Made by a program: the position numbers and the translations under genes. Shown piece after piece: positions 6,836-12,749 of a stretch of 12,749 nucleotides of DNA (its first letter is position 1; each line of letters begins with the position of its first letter). The notes beneath the pieces were generated by a model, which saw only the letters and a list, made by a program, of their open reading frames with translations, searched no databases and was not told the origin of the DNA. The stretch covers positions 22,599-35,347 of the forward strand of contig DINW01000048.1 in the NCBI GenBank assembly GCA_002423705.1, given 5' to 3'. This DNA is from Clostridium sp. UBA5530 (GTDB lineage Bacteria; Bacillota; Clostridia; Clostridiales; Clostridiaceae).

Positions 6836-6876
6836 TTAAAAATAAAATAGCAGCAATCCATATAGTATTACCGCTA
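6836..6876 (-). terminator. Rho-independent terminator of SagB-type gene
   Basis: Arms 6867-6876 and 6848-6857 form a 10-bp stem containing two G-U pairs, with a nine-base loop. On the minus strand it is followed by TTTTATTTTT. It lies about 32 bp after the nitroreductase stop codon and ahead of the AraC-type operon. Confidence 0.8.
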
Positions 6877-6908
6877 CTTTAATTCCTCTATCTTATTAGG
6901 TTTAATCT

Positions 6909-7742
6909 TTATCTAATATCCGGATACCTATCTATCCAATTTTTCTCTTCGGAAAGTACATGTCCTACTGAAGCACATAACACTGTAAATTCCTCTTCTC
7001 CATCTACATTAATAAGCTCATCTGCCTTATCTTGATAATATCCTCCTATAGCACAGCACCCACATCCTATAGCTTCAGTAGCTAGATAAAGTTGATGAGA
7101 TATATGACCTAAATCAATAAGCATGGTTTTATGTGCAGTTTCTTTATATCTCCATTCCCCATAATAGGGGCGACATGCCCAAAAGAATATCGCTCCGGCC
7201 TTTGCAGTATAGCTTTGATTTTGACATGAATTAGTAAATACACTTGAAATCCTAGCTGGCAGTTCATTAACTTCTTTAACGTGCATGAGCTGATGGGTTA
7301 ATGAAAGGTACCTCCAAACACCACTATCTATACCTTCTACGTTGTTTACAGCAATATATGTTTCATAGGCAGGTATGCATCCCCCTGCCGCTACATGGCG
7401 AAGATAATTTCTACCTGAGCCATCTTTTAAATAGTCCCAATAACCACCTATAACCTTTTTAACCCCTTGGGTACACCAAAGTAAAAATGATAGTTCTTCT
7501 ATGGTCATAGGCTCTTCTGAATACTTTCTTCTACTGATTCTATTTGAAGTACATTGAAAAAAATCTACCTTGGGCGCTGTCATTGAATTTACGGGTGGTA
7601 GGTCAAATAATATAAAATCATCTGGAACAGATTTTTCCAATGGTGGTTGTGGTACCCCTTTTGCTATATCCGCAGTAGCTATTAAATTATAGTCAGACAT
7701 TGAAGATTTCATAAAATTCCTATTTTCTTTAAACTTATTCAT
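6909..7742 (-). CDS. SagB-type nitroreductase-fold dehydrogenase
   Basis: A 277-residue cytosolic flavoprotein of the nitroreductase superfamily, SagB/ThcOx branch. After an N-terminal region with GVPQPPLE (about 29-36) and a FDLPP segment, the FMN-binding start is SRRKYSEEPMTIEELSFLLW (70-89). RHVAAGGCIPAYETYI (115-130) is the branch-typical glycine-rich segment. The C-terminal ATEAIGCGCCAIGGYYQDKA and VDGEEEFTVLCASVGH (247-262) are also typical. In azole-peptide clusters these enzymes oxidise azolines together with YcaO proteins. Here no YcaO, leader peptide or transporter is adjacent, so it is one of the stand-alone members of unassigned substrate. GGGGGA lies five bases before the ATG. 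It has its own terminator at 6836-6876. A TATAAT lies upstream but without a convincing -35. Confidence 0.88.
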   Translation of the reverse strand: MNKFKENRNFMKSSMSDYNLIATADIAKGVPQPPLEKSVPDDFILFDLPPVNSMTAPKVDFFQCTSNRISRRKYSEEPMTIEELSFLLWCTQGVKKVIGGYWDYLKDGSGRNYLRHVAAGGCIPAYETYIAVNNVEGIDSGVWRYLSLTHQLMHVKEVNELPARISSVFTNSCQNQSYTAKAGAIFFWACRPYYGEWRYKETAHKTMLIDLGHISHQLYLATEAIGCGCCAIGGYYQDKADELINVDGEEEFTVLCASVGHVLSEEKNWIDRYPDIR

Positions 7743-7898
7743 CTTATTCCCCCTTTAAAAAAGTAATAGCTATATTATAAAGGTATAAGCAATAAATTAT
7801 AAGTCTGTAATTTTATGTAAGTTTATGGTATAATAATAATATAGAGTAAATTATATATAGATTTCTTTATGTGTTATGATGTTGTATAATTATTATCA

Positions 7899-8079
7899 CT
7901 AAATAGTAACCTTAATATCATCCTCTAGCTGTTTTGTAAATATTTCAACTAGCTTCTGTTTCTCATTCCAGTACACGTACCGTATGCTGATATTTAGGTC
8001 TAAATGCATTAAGAGATGGCGCCTCTCCATTATTTATAGTTAAATAATTTTTTACATACTTCAAGTACTCTTCATACAT
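7899..8079 (-). pseudogene. Frameshifted remnant of an HD-domain phosphohydrolase
   Basis: AGGAGG is followed eight bases later by ATG and a 38-codon frame starting MYEEYLKYVKNYL and running through PSLNAFRPKYQHTVRVLE to a TGA at 7963-7965. Reading then continues sensibly in another frame from about 7970 (WNEKQKLVEIFTKQLEDDI) to a TAG at 7899-7901. The FRPKYQHTVRVL block looks like the first helix and first His of the HD phosphohydrolase fold. A two-base deletion near 7966-7972 would explain the shift. The HD pair and the rest of the enzyme are missing, so this is a 5' remnant, frameshifted and truncated. Family assignment rests on one short motif and is moderately sure. Confidence 0.55.
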
Positions 8080-8264
8080 TTCATAGGCCTCCTAAAACCT
8101 TAAACTATAGTAGATACTTTATTAATTTATTGGCATAATAATACTATTATAAGTTAACTTTCCTTTCAATTATACCATAATTTTCAATCACCTATAGCTT
8201 TTAGACCTTATTTTTACCACATGGTGTTCCTAATAGCTTATTATAGTAAATTATTTTACATATA

Positions 8265-8300
8265 AAAAACAGCTTAAACATTAGTGCTTAAGCTGTTTTT
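8265..8300. terminator. Bidirectional rho-independent terminator after ABC-F paralogue 2
   Basis: Perfect 13-bp stem AAAAACAGCTTAA (8265-8277) with TTAAGCTGTTTTT (8288-8300) and a 10-nt loop. T-runs are present on both strands. It lies 24 bp after the stop codon of the second ABC-F gene (minus strand). Nothing on the plus strand needs it. The remaining sequence from 8080 to 8264 shows no gene that I can support. Confidence 0.85.
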
Positions 8301-8323
8301 ATTAACCATAGATTCACTTGTCA

Positions 8324-9880
8324 TTATACTATTTTAGTTGTCCACTCTTCACAATCCCACACATCTGTTACCACATCTTTATAAAACTCTGGTTCGTGGC
8401 ATACTAGAAGGATGCTGCCTTTATACTCTCTTAAGGCTCTTTTTAATTCATCCTTGGCATCTACATCTAGGTGATTGGTTGGCTCATCTAGGATTAAGAT
8501 ATTGGTTTGTCTATTTAGAACCTTACAAAGTCTTACCTTTGCTTGCTCTCCACCACTTAATACTACAATCTTACTCTCTATATGTTTTGTGGTGAGTCCA
8601 CATTTGGCTAAGGCCGCCCTTACCTCATACTGAGTAAAACCTGGAAAATCATGCCATACTTCTTCAATACAAGTATTATAATTGGCTTCCTTGATTTCCT
8701 GTTCAAAATATCCTATCTCTTGATAATCCCCAATAGCTACTTTCCCTTTCAAGGGTTTTATTAGACCCATAAGGCTCTTTAAAAGAGTAGTTTTACCAAG
8801 GCCATTAGCTCCAACTAAAGCTATCTTCTGTCCTCTCTCCATCTTAAGGTTTAGTGGCACTGTTAGTGGTGAGTCATAACCGATAACCAAGTCATGAGCT
8901 TCAAATATTAACTTTCCTGAAGTTCTAGCTTCCTTAAAGTTAAATTCTGGTTTTGGCTTTTCTGAAGCTAGTTCTATTCTATCCATCTTGTCTAGCTTCT
9001 TTTGCCTAGCCCTAGCCATACCTGTAGTGGCTACTCTTGCCTTGTTTCTTGCCACAAAATCCTCTAGTTTTGCAATCTCTTGTTGTTGTCTTTCATAGGC
9101 AGCCTCTACTTGCTTCTTGTTGGCCTCATAAACCCTTAAAAAGTTATCATAATCCCCTACATACCTAGTAATTGATAGGTTTTCCACATGATAAATAAGA
9201 TTTATTACACTGTTTAAGAAAGGTATATCATGGGATATCAATATAAAAGCATTTTCATAACCTTGTAAAAATCTCTTTAGCCATTCTATGTGAGCTTCAT
9301 CTAAGTAGTTTGTAGGCTCATCTAGTAAAAGTATATCTGGATTTTCTAAAAGCAGTTTTGCTAATAGGACTTTAGTTCTTTGTCCTCCACTTAGATCCTC
9401 TACATTTTTATCTAGACCTATATCTCTTAGGCCTAGACCACCGCCTACCTCCTCAATTTTTGCATCTATCATATAAAAACCGCTGTGATCTAATATGTCC
9501 TGAAGAGTTCCCATATCCTCTAAAAGTTTCTCTAACTCCTCTGGAGAAGCTTCTGCCATTTTATCAGAAATATCAAAAATTTGTTGTTCCATATCAAATA
9601 AATATTTGAAAGCATCTCTTAATACATCTCTTATGGTCATGCCCTTTTCCAGTGAAGCATGCTGATTCATATAACCAACTCTTACTCTATTACTCCACTC
9701 TACTGTACCCTCATCAGGCATAAGTTTCCCTGTTATTACATTCATAAATGTAGACTTACCTTCTCCATTAGCTCCTATAAGGCCTATATGTTCACCTTTT
9801 AATAGTCTAAATGAAACGTCCTCAAAAATAGCTCTGTCCCCAAAACCATGGCTTAAATTTTTTACCGTTAATATACTCAT
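8324..9880 (-). CDS. ABC-F family ATPase (paralogue 2)
   Basis: A 518-residue two-domain ABC-F protein. Domain 1 has Walker A GANGEGKS (36-43), LSGGQ (163-167), Walker B ILLLDEP (183-189) and switch His217. Its D-loop reads NYLD (191-194) instead of the usual NHLD. The interdomain arm is about residues 241-316. Domain 2 has GANGLGKT (357-364), LSGGE (441-445), ILILDEP (461-467) with NHLD, and His495. It is a paralogue of the gene at 2896-4452: the first 50 residues differ at 13 positions and the last 78 at only 7, while the middle is far more diverged. AAGGAG lies seven bases before the ATG. A consensus promoter is close by with a short leader of about 27 nt, so unlike paralogue 1 it has no room for leader-peptide attenuation. 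Ribosome rescue or antibiotic protection are the family roles. Confidence 0.93.
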   Translation of the reverse strand: MSILTVKNLSHGFGDRAIFEDVSFRLLKGEHIGLIGANGEGKSTFMNVITGKLMPDEGTVEWSNRVRVGYMNQHASLEKGMTIRDVLRDAFKYLFDMEQQIFDISDKMAEASPEELEKLLEDMGTLQDILDHSGFYMIDAKIEEVGGGLGLRDIGLDKNVEDLSGGQRTKVLLAKLLLENPDILLLDEPTNYLDEAHIEWLKRFLQGYENAFILISHDIPFLNSVINLIYHVENLSITRYVGDYDNFLRVYEANKKQVEAAYERQQQEIAKLEDFVARNKARVATTGMARARQKKLDKMDRIELASEKPKPEFNFKEARTSGKLIFEAHDLVIGYDSPLTVPLNLKMERGQKIALVGANGLGKTTLLKSLMGLIKPLKGKVAIGDYQEIGYFEQEIKEANYNTCIEEVWHDFPGFTQYEVRAALAKCGLTTKHIESKIVVLSGGEQAKVRLCKVLNRQTNILILDEPTNHLDVDAKDELKRALREYKGSILLVCHEPEFYKDVVTDVWDCEEWTTKIV

Positions 9881-9913
9881 GTTTTCTCTCCTTGTTCTTC
9901 ACATTCACCCACT

Positions 9914-9942
9914 ATTATATAAAATTCCGAGAAAAATCTCAA
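9914..9942 (-). promoter_or_regulatory. Sigma-A promoter of ABC-F paralogue 2
   Basis: Minus strand TTGAGA (9937-9942), 17 bp, TATAAT (9914-9919). This is the best promoter in the window. Start of transcription near 9907 gives a 5' untranslated region of roughly 27 nt. Confidence 0.8.
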
Positions 9943-9960
9943 TTTCTATTTTTTAATATC

Positions 9961-9976
9961 CCCAATAATTAATGGG
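9961..9976. promoter_or_regulatory. Imperfect palindrome in the divergent ABC-F / phospholipase C intergenic region
   Basis: CCCAATAATTAATGGG is symmetric at 14 of 16 positions. It lies between the ABC-F promoter and the phospholipase C ribosome binding site and could be an operator for either. No regulator is assigned, and no clear plus-strand promoter was found. Confidence 0.25.
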
Positions 9977-10019
9977 AACAATAAGTTAAACATTAATATG
10001 GTCCAAGGAGATGAGCTTA

Positions 10020-10982
10020 ATGAAAAAGCACTTATTGTGTTTAATACTTACTTTAACCTTTATAATAAATTGTTTCCCAGGAAATATGTCGAAGGAATCT
10101 GCCACTGATTCTACATCTTCTTCATATTATAATTTTTATAGTGACTTAGCCTATGATCCAATATCAACAGAATTTAATATGGATAAAATCTTGGAAATTT
10201 CTGAAGGTGGAGATGATATCATGGGAAGTGGAAAAGCCTTTGAGCCCTTCTCTAAAGGTAACAGCTCTAGATGGAGTAGTGGTGGAATAGATCACACACA
10301 TCAATTTCTATGTGCTAGAGGTATTATTCTTTTAGTAGAGGATAAGAGCTTAGAATATGGAGACCTTATTTATCCCTATGGCCATGTTATTTTAATGGGT
10401 GCAGATGCCCCAGATATTGACGAAAATCAATGTTTATATGTACATCATTTTTATCATGCCATTTTAAAAAAGAACTATGCCATGGTGGGAGATACAGCTA
10501 AAGATAAATTTCTTCTCCATAGCCAGTTGGCCTTAGAACTATACGCTCGAGATAAACATGAGGCCTTTGACCACCTAGGTAGAGCCATTCACTATCTTTC
10601 CGATATGAATGAGCCTCATCATGCTTCTAATCTAACCTTCGCTAATTCTAACCATGGACAATATGAAAAATGGGTAGATGAAAGAAGAAAAGATTTTATA
10701 TTATCTAATGGTACTATGTATGATGACTATAAAAGTATGAATTTTAATACTGCATTAATAGCCCTGGCTGAAAGAAGTGCTGTCAATGCATATAAAATGA
10801 AAGATTATGCTCAAGGTAAAAAAATTGAGACCCATGGAGCATATCCTCTTCTATTAAATGATTATGATTTATGGTATCTTAGTGCAAGAAGTACTATGCT
10901 TTATGCCCAAGATGCTATAAGCACCTTCCTATATATATTCTTTAAAGAGCTAAAGGCTAATGCCTTTATACGAATGGCTTGA
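10020..10982 (+). CDS. plc: Secreted zinc-dependent phospholipase C
   Basis: A 320-residue protein started at ATG 10020, because AAGGAG (10005-10010) abuts the in-frame ATG at 10011 but is nine bases from this one. It begins with a lysine pair and a hydrophobic signal sequence (about 4-20). It matches the B. cereus PLC / clostridial alpha-toxin catalytic domain. Trp85 in an SRWSSGG context corresponds to the mature N-terminal Trp that ligates zinc. The other ligands are visible as His94, Asp129, His143, His191, Asp195, His201, His212 and Glu216 (IHYLSDMNEPHH and HGQYEKWVDE). The catalytic domain runs to the C terminus, so there is no PLAT/C2 membrane-binding domain as in alpha-toxin. Between signal and Trp85 lies a pro-region of about 60 residues, longer than I expect. 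It would hydrolyse phosphatidylcholine-type lipids outside the cell. Confidence 0.92.
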   Translation: MKKHLLCLILTLTFIINCFPGNMSKESATDSTSSSYYNFYSDLAYDPISTEFNMDKILEISEGGDDIMGSGKAFEPFSKGNSSRWSSGGIDHTHQFLCARGIILLVEDKSLEYGDLIYPYGHVILMGADAPDIDENQCLYVHHFYHAILKKNYAMVGDTAKDKFLLHSQLALELYARDKHEAFDHLGRAIHYLSDMNEPHHASNLTFANSNHGQYEKWVDERRKDFILSNGTMYDDYKSMNFNTALIALAERSAVNAYKMKDYAQGKKIETHGAYPLLLNDYDLWYLSARSTMLYAQDAISTFLYIFFKELKANAFIRMA

Positions 10983-11062
10983 ACTTATCTAGGGTGGTAG
11001 CTGCTGTTATCTTCAACCTAAAGAGGATGGAGTGTTACAGCAGGTAGGCATCAGGCAAAATT
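10982..11062 (+). repeat. Structured repeat, copy 2 (complete)
   Basis: Complete copy of the element, beginning at the last base of the phospholipase C stop codon. An outer stem pairs TTATCT (10985-10990) with AGGCAA (11053-11058) at five of six positions. A middle stem pairs CTGCTGT (11001-11007) with ACAGCAG (11037-11043). The inner hairpin has arms 11011-11019 and 11024-11032 around AAAG, eight of nine paired. Copies 1 and 3 share the layout. Identity not recognised. Confidence 0.75.
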
Positions 11063-11073
11063 ATCCATAATGA

Positions 11074-11106
11074 GAAAATCCCAAAGCCTAAATCTTTGGG
11101 ATTTTC
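11074..11106. terminator. Terminator downstream of phospholipase C gene
   Basis: Perfect 13-bp stem GAAAATCCCAAAG (11074-11086) with CTTTGGGATTTTC (11094-11106) and a seven-base loop. It has A/T-rich flanks on both strands. It follows the repeat copy, about 90 bp after the phospholipase C stop. Confidence 0.7.
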
Positions 11107-11244
11107 ATTGTGGGGATTTTATATATAACTAAAAAGATACTTGCTAATATAATTCGAAAGCACATTTATCAATATTAAAGATATACTTTCACTTTATTAA
11201 ACATTAGATTTAAGGTTATTGTTAACCACTTATTATAATTGGAT

Positions 11245-11263
11245 TATACCATCTGCTGGTATA
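11245..11263. repeat. Short hairpin between phospholipase C and CPBP genes
   Basis: Arms TATACCA (11245-11251) and TGGTATA (11257-11263) around a five-base loop. It is about 40 bp after the CPBP stop codon on the minus strand, but without a T-tract there, so at best a weak terminator. Otherwise 11107-11303 is AT-rich with no gene I can support. Confidence 0.35.
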
Positions 11264-11303
11264 TATTACAATATATTTTTGTAAAATCTGTACCATATTA
11301 GTT

Positions 11304-12287
11304 TCAACTAAAAAGTACTATATATATTATATTAAATATTATCATTAAAATAAAGGGTATATTTAACATTATTTCAAATTTATTTTCAATTCCTTCTCTA
11401 AAGTATGCTGCACCCTCTGTTACCATAACATCTTCTTCTATAATATTATTTTCTATCATTAATGGTATACTAGCTGCTTTATTAGCTAACCTCTTGTTCT
11501 TCATAGATTTTATCATTAAAATAATTATAAAAATTACTATAGCTGAAAGAATTATTAAAGGAATTAGCATAGAAATTGCATCATTAACATTAATGACTCC
11601 ATAAGTTTCTGGAGACACATCTTGAATTTGTTTCATAGATGTAGCTTTATGGGATAATACTACATTGAATCCATTGAATACGAAATGAACAATCATAGTA
11701 GAAAATAGGCTGTCAGTTATTCTAACTAAATAGGCAAATAAAAATCCTAGTATTGTGGCATACAAAAACTGTTGCCCACTTAAATGTAACATTCCAAATA
11801 TAAGTCCAGTCATAATGGCAGCCTTAAATGTACTCTTATAATTATATTCGGTTAAAATTATTCCTCTCATTACTATCTCTTCACATATGGCTGGTGTCAG
11901 TGCCATTATCATTACTAATGAAATTAAAGGTATTCCTTGAAGTTGATCTACTACCGCTTGAACATTGTTCTGAAAAAATATGCTTGATAATACTGAACAA
12001 GTTGCAGCTATGGGATAGCACAAAATTCCTATTAAAACTAGAAAAAATATCTCACTTCCATAGAGTTTATTTAACCTTAAGGTTTCTTTTATAGGTTTTT
12101 TAGTAACTAGAAAGTATATTACCACTGGACATATTAAAAATAATATTTGGCTTACTACTAAGGTCTGCCCTACTGTAAGTTTAGGGCCTATAGTATATGC
12201 CATTATAATACTGCCTATAAATTGTGTTGCAATAATTATGAGGGCAAAAGTATTGCCTCTAAATATGGGCTTCATCTTATTATGCAT
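11304..12287 (-). CDS. CPBP family intramembrane glutamic endopeptidase
   Basis: A 327-residue polytopic membrane protein of the CAAX-protease/bacteriocin-processing (Abi) family. The start at ATG 12287 is chosen because GGAG lies seven bases upstream; a longer frame begins with TTG at 12371 with no such site. The catalytic motifs are in order: Glu136-Glu137 with Arg141 (EEIVMR), Phe164 to His168 (FGMLH) and His201 with Asn205 (HFVFN). About eight hydrophobic segments are visible, with one near the C terminus (about 305-325) after a soluble stretch (260-304). Family members act as intramembrane proteases, in some cases for bacteriocin self-immunity or prenylated-type peptide processing; the substrate here is unknown. 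It is monocistronic, with a candidate promoter at 12324-12354. Confidence 0.9.
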   Translation of the reverse strand: MHNKMKPIFRGNTFALIIIATQFIGSIIMAYTIGPKLTVGQTLVVSQILFLICPVVIYFLVTKKPIKETLRLNKLYGSEIFFLVLIGILCYPIAATCSVLSSIFFQNNVQAVVDQLQGIPLISLVMIMALTPAICEEIVMRGIILTEYNYKSTFKAAIMTGLIFGMLHLSGQQFLYATILGFLFAYLVRITDSLFSTMIVHFVFNGFNVVLSHKATSMKQIQDVSPETYGVINVNDAISMLIPLIILSAIVIFIIILMIKSMKNKRLANKAASIPLMIENNIIEEDVMVTEGAAYFREGIENKFEIMLNIPFILMIIFNIIYIVLFS

Positions 12288-12323
12288 AAAATTTCTCCAA
12301 TCTATATTTTTTATGTATATTTT

Positions 12324-12354
12324 ATTATAAAGTGGCAAATACTTTAATTGTAAA
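12324..12354 (-). promoter_or_regulatory. Candidate promoter of CPBP gene
   Basis: Minus strand TTTACA (12349-12354) and TATAAT (12324-12329), 19 bp apart. The one-base-shifted TTACAA at 18 bp is equally possible. Spacing is slightly long. It supports the ATG at 12287 over the TTG at 12371, which would lie upstream of it. Confidence 0.4.
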
Positions 12355-12366
12355 GTAATTACCCAA

Positions 12367-12392
12367 TCCAATATAACTAAAATTATATTGGA
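12367..12392. repeat. Perfect inverted repeat upstream of CPBP promoter
   Basis: Ten-base arms TCCAATATAA and TTATATTGGA around a six-base loop, immediately upstream of the candidate CPBP promoter. There is no T-tract, so a protein-binding palindrome is at least as likely as a terminator. Confidence 0.45.
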
Positions 12393-12423
12393 CTCTCCCC
12401 CATTTTATTTATATAATCTCCTA

Positions 12424-12454
12424 AATCCCTCTAATCCCTATGGTTAGAGGGATT
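12424..12454. repeat. Perfect inverted repeat between CPBP and cinA genes
   Basis: Eleven-base arms AATCCCTCTAA and TTAGAGGGATT around a nine-base loop. It could end transcription from cinA on the minus strand, but only TTTAGGAGATT follows there, without a T-tract. A second inverted repeat lies 30 bp away at 12367-12392. Confidence 0.5.
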
Positions 12455-12490
12455 AACCATTTAATTATCAAATTAAGCTTATTTCAGTTG

Positions 12491-12571
12491 AGCTTATCTA
12501 TTGTGTTAGTTGATGTTATCTCTATATTAAAAATGGTAAAGTGCTACAACAGATAGACATCAGATAACGTA
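12491..12571 (+). repeat. Structured repeat, copy 3 (diverged)
   Basis: Aligns over its whole length with copy 2 with only about one gap: GCTTATCTA at the start, TGATGTTATCT in the middle, GACATCAGATAA at the end. The outer stem is here perfect: TTATCT (12494-12499) with AGATAA (12562-12567). The middle stem has one mismatch, and the inner hairpin has decayed to about half its pairs. Its 3' end lies 16 bp from the cinA stop codon, which is on the opposite strand. Confidence 0.6.
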
Positions 12572-12586
12572 TCTACTATGTGCTGC

Positions 12587-12749
12587 CTAAATAAGTTCCC
12601 TTCTTATAAGATCCAGTGTATTCATTGCAGTTCTTATCCTTACTTTATTTCTATCTCCTTGGAAGTTAAATTTCTTCACAAAGGTTTTCCCATCATTATA
12701 TATACCTACATATACTAACCCTACTGGCTTTTCGTCACATCCACCCTCT
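12587..12749 (-). CDS. cinA: CinA C-terminal domain (3' end of cinA, partial)
   Basis: The last 53 codons of a gene entering from the right edge, ending in TAG at 12587-12589. The translated end runs GGCDEKPVGLVYVGIYNDGK, then FQGDRNKVRIRTAMNTLDLI and RREL. The EKPVGLVY block and GDR...IR..TA...LDLIRREL tail are typical of the CinA C-terminal / PncC nicotinamide-nucleotide amidase domain. This domain hydrolyses NMN to nicotinate mononucleotide and ammonia in pyridine nucleotide salvage. The usual glycine-rich GGGT position reads GGC here. Full-length CinA has an N-terminal MoaB-like domain that lies outside the window, so a stand-alone PncC protein cannot be excluded. Confidence 0.85.
   Translation of the reverse strand, partial: EGGCDEKPVGLVYVGIYNDGKTFVKKFNFQGDRNKVRIRTAMNTLDLIRRELI

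Noticed and set aside
8338..8595. 85-codon plus-strand open frame
   Set aside because: Antisense to the conserved second ATPase domain of ABC-F paralogue 2; no start signals.
10054..10075. Lipoprotein signal at Cys18 of phospholipase C
   Set aside because: The residues before the Cys read IIN, not a lipobox with Gly/Ala/Ser at -1, so an ordinary secretory signal is preferred.
12286..12371. 28-residue N-terminal extension of the CPBP protein from a TTG start
   Set aside because: No ribosome binding site at the TTG, and it lies upstream of the candidate promoter and inside an inverted repeat; ATG 12287 has GGAG at good spacing.
12738..12749. Window end resembles the start of the window (CCACCCTCT), suggesting a fourth repeat copy
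   Set aside because: The bases are codons of the CinA EGG segment, and the similarity does not extend past about nine bases.

Overview
The window looks like chromosomal DNA of a low-GC Gram-positive anaerobe of the class Clostridia. The base composition is very AT-rich, and strong purine-rich ribosome binding sites (AGGAGG/GGGGGA type) precede nearly every gene. Rho-independent terminators are AT-stemmed with T-tracts. The families present fit too: PadR/DUF2812 pair, CD3324-type HTH protein, SagB-like nitroreductase, clostridial zinc phospholipase C. Genus cannot be fixed from sequence reading alone.

Layout, left to right. 1-50: truncated copy of a structured repeat, minus strand. 67-1666 (minus): padR-type repressor and a DUF2812 membrane protein with overlapping reading frames, behind a good promoter and a perfect palindromic operator. 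1952-4452 (minus): an ABC-F ATPase followed 92 bp later by an AraC/GyrI-like regulator, closed by a terminator at about 1800. 4654-4941 (minus): a CD3324-type HTH protein with its own terminator and an unusual 290 bp leader. 5229-6742 (minus): two-gene operon of an AraC-type regulator and a protein with ten cysteines, nine of them in three clusters. 6909-7742 (minus): a stand-alone SagB-type nitroreductase with terminator. 7743-8323: no intact gene, but a frameshifted remnant of an HD-domain phosphohydrolase and a bidirectional terminator. 8324-9880 (minus): a second ABC-F ATPase, paralogous to the first and the same length. 10020-10982 (plus): secreted zinc-dependent phospholipase C, followed at its stop codon by a second copy of the structured repeat and a terminator. 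11304-12287 (minus): CPBP (CAAX protease/Abi) membrane endopeptidase. 12491-12571: third, diverged repeat copy. 12587-12749 (minus): 3' end of cinA, running off the window.

As a whole the window is a string of small, mostly independently transcribed units. Most are environmental-response functions: three or four transcription regulators, two ribosome-associated ATPases that may protect or rescue ribosomes, a flavoenzyme, a secreted lipase and a membrane protease. The two ABC-F paralogues flank, in direct orientation, an approximately 3.9 kb segment holding the CD3324, AraC/Cys-rich and SagB genes. The least explained signal is the approximately 80 nt repeat found three times, each time abutting the stop codon of an unrelated gene and retaining a nested stem-loop with compensatory changes.
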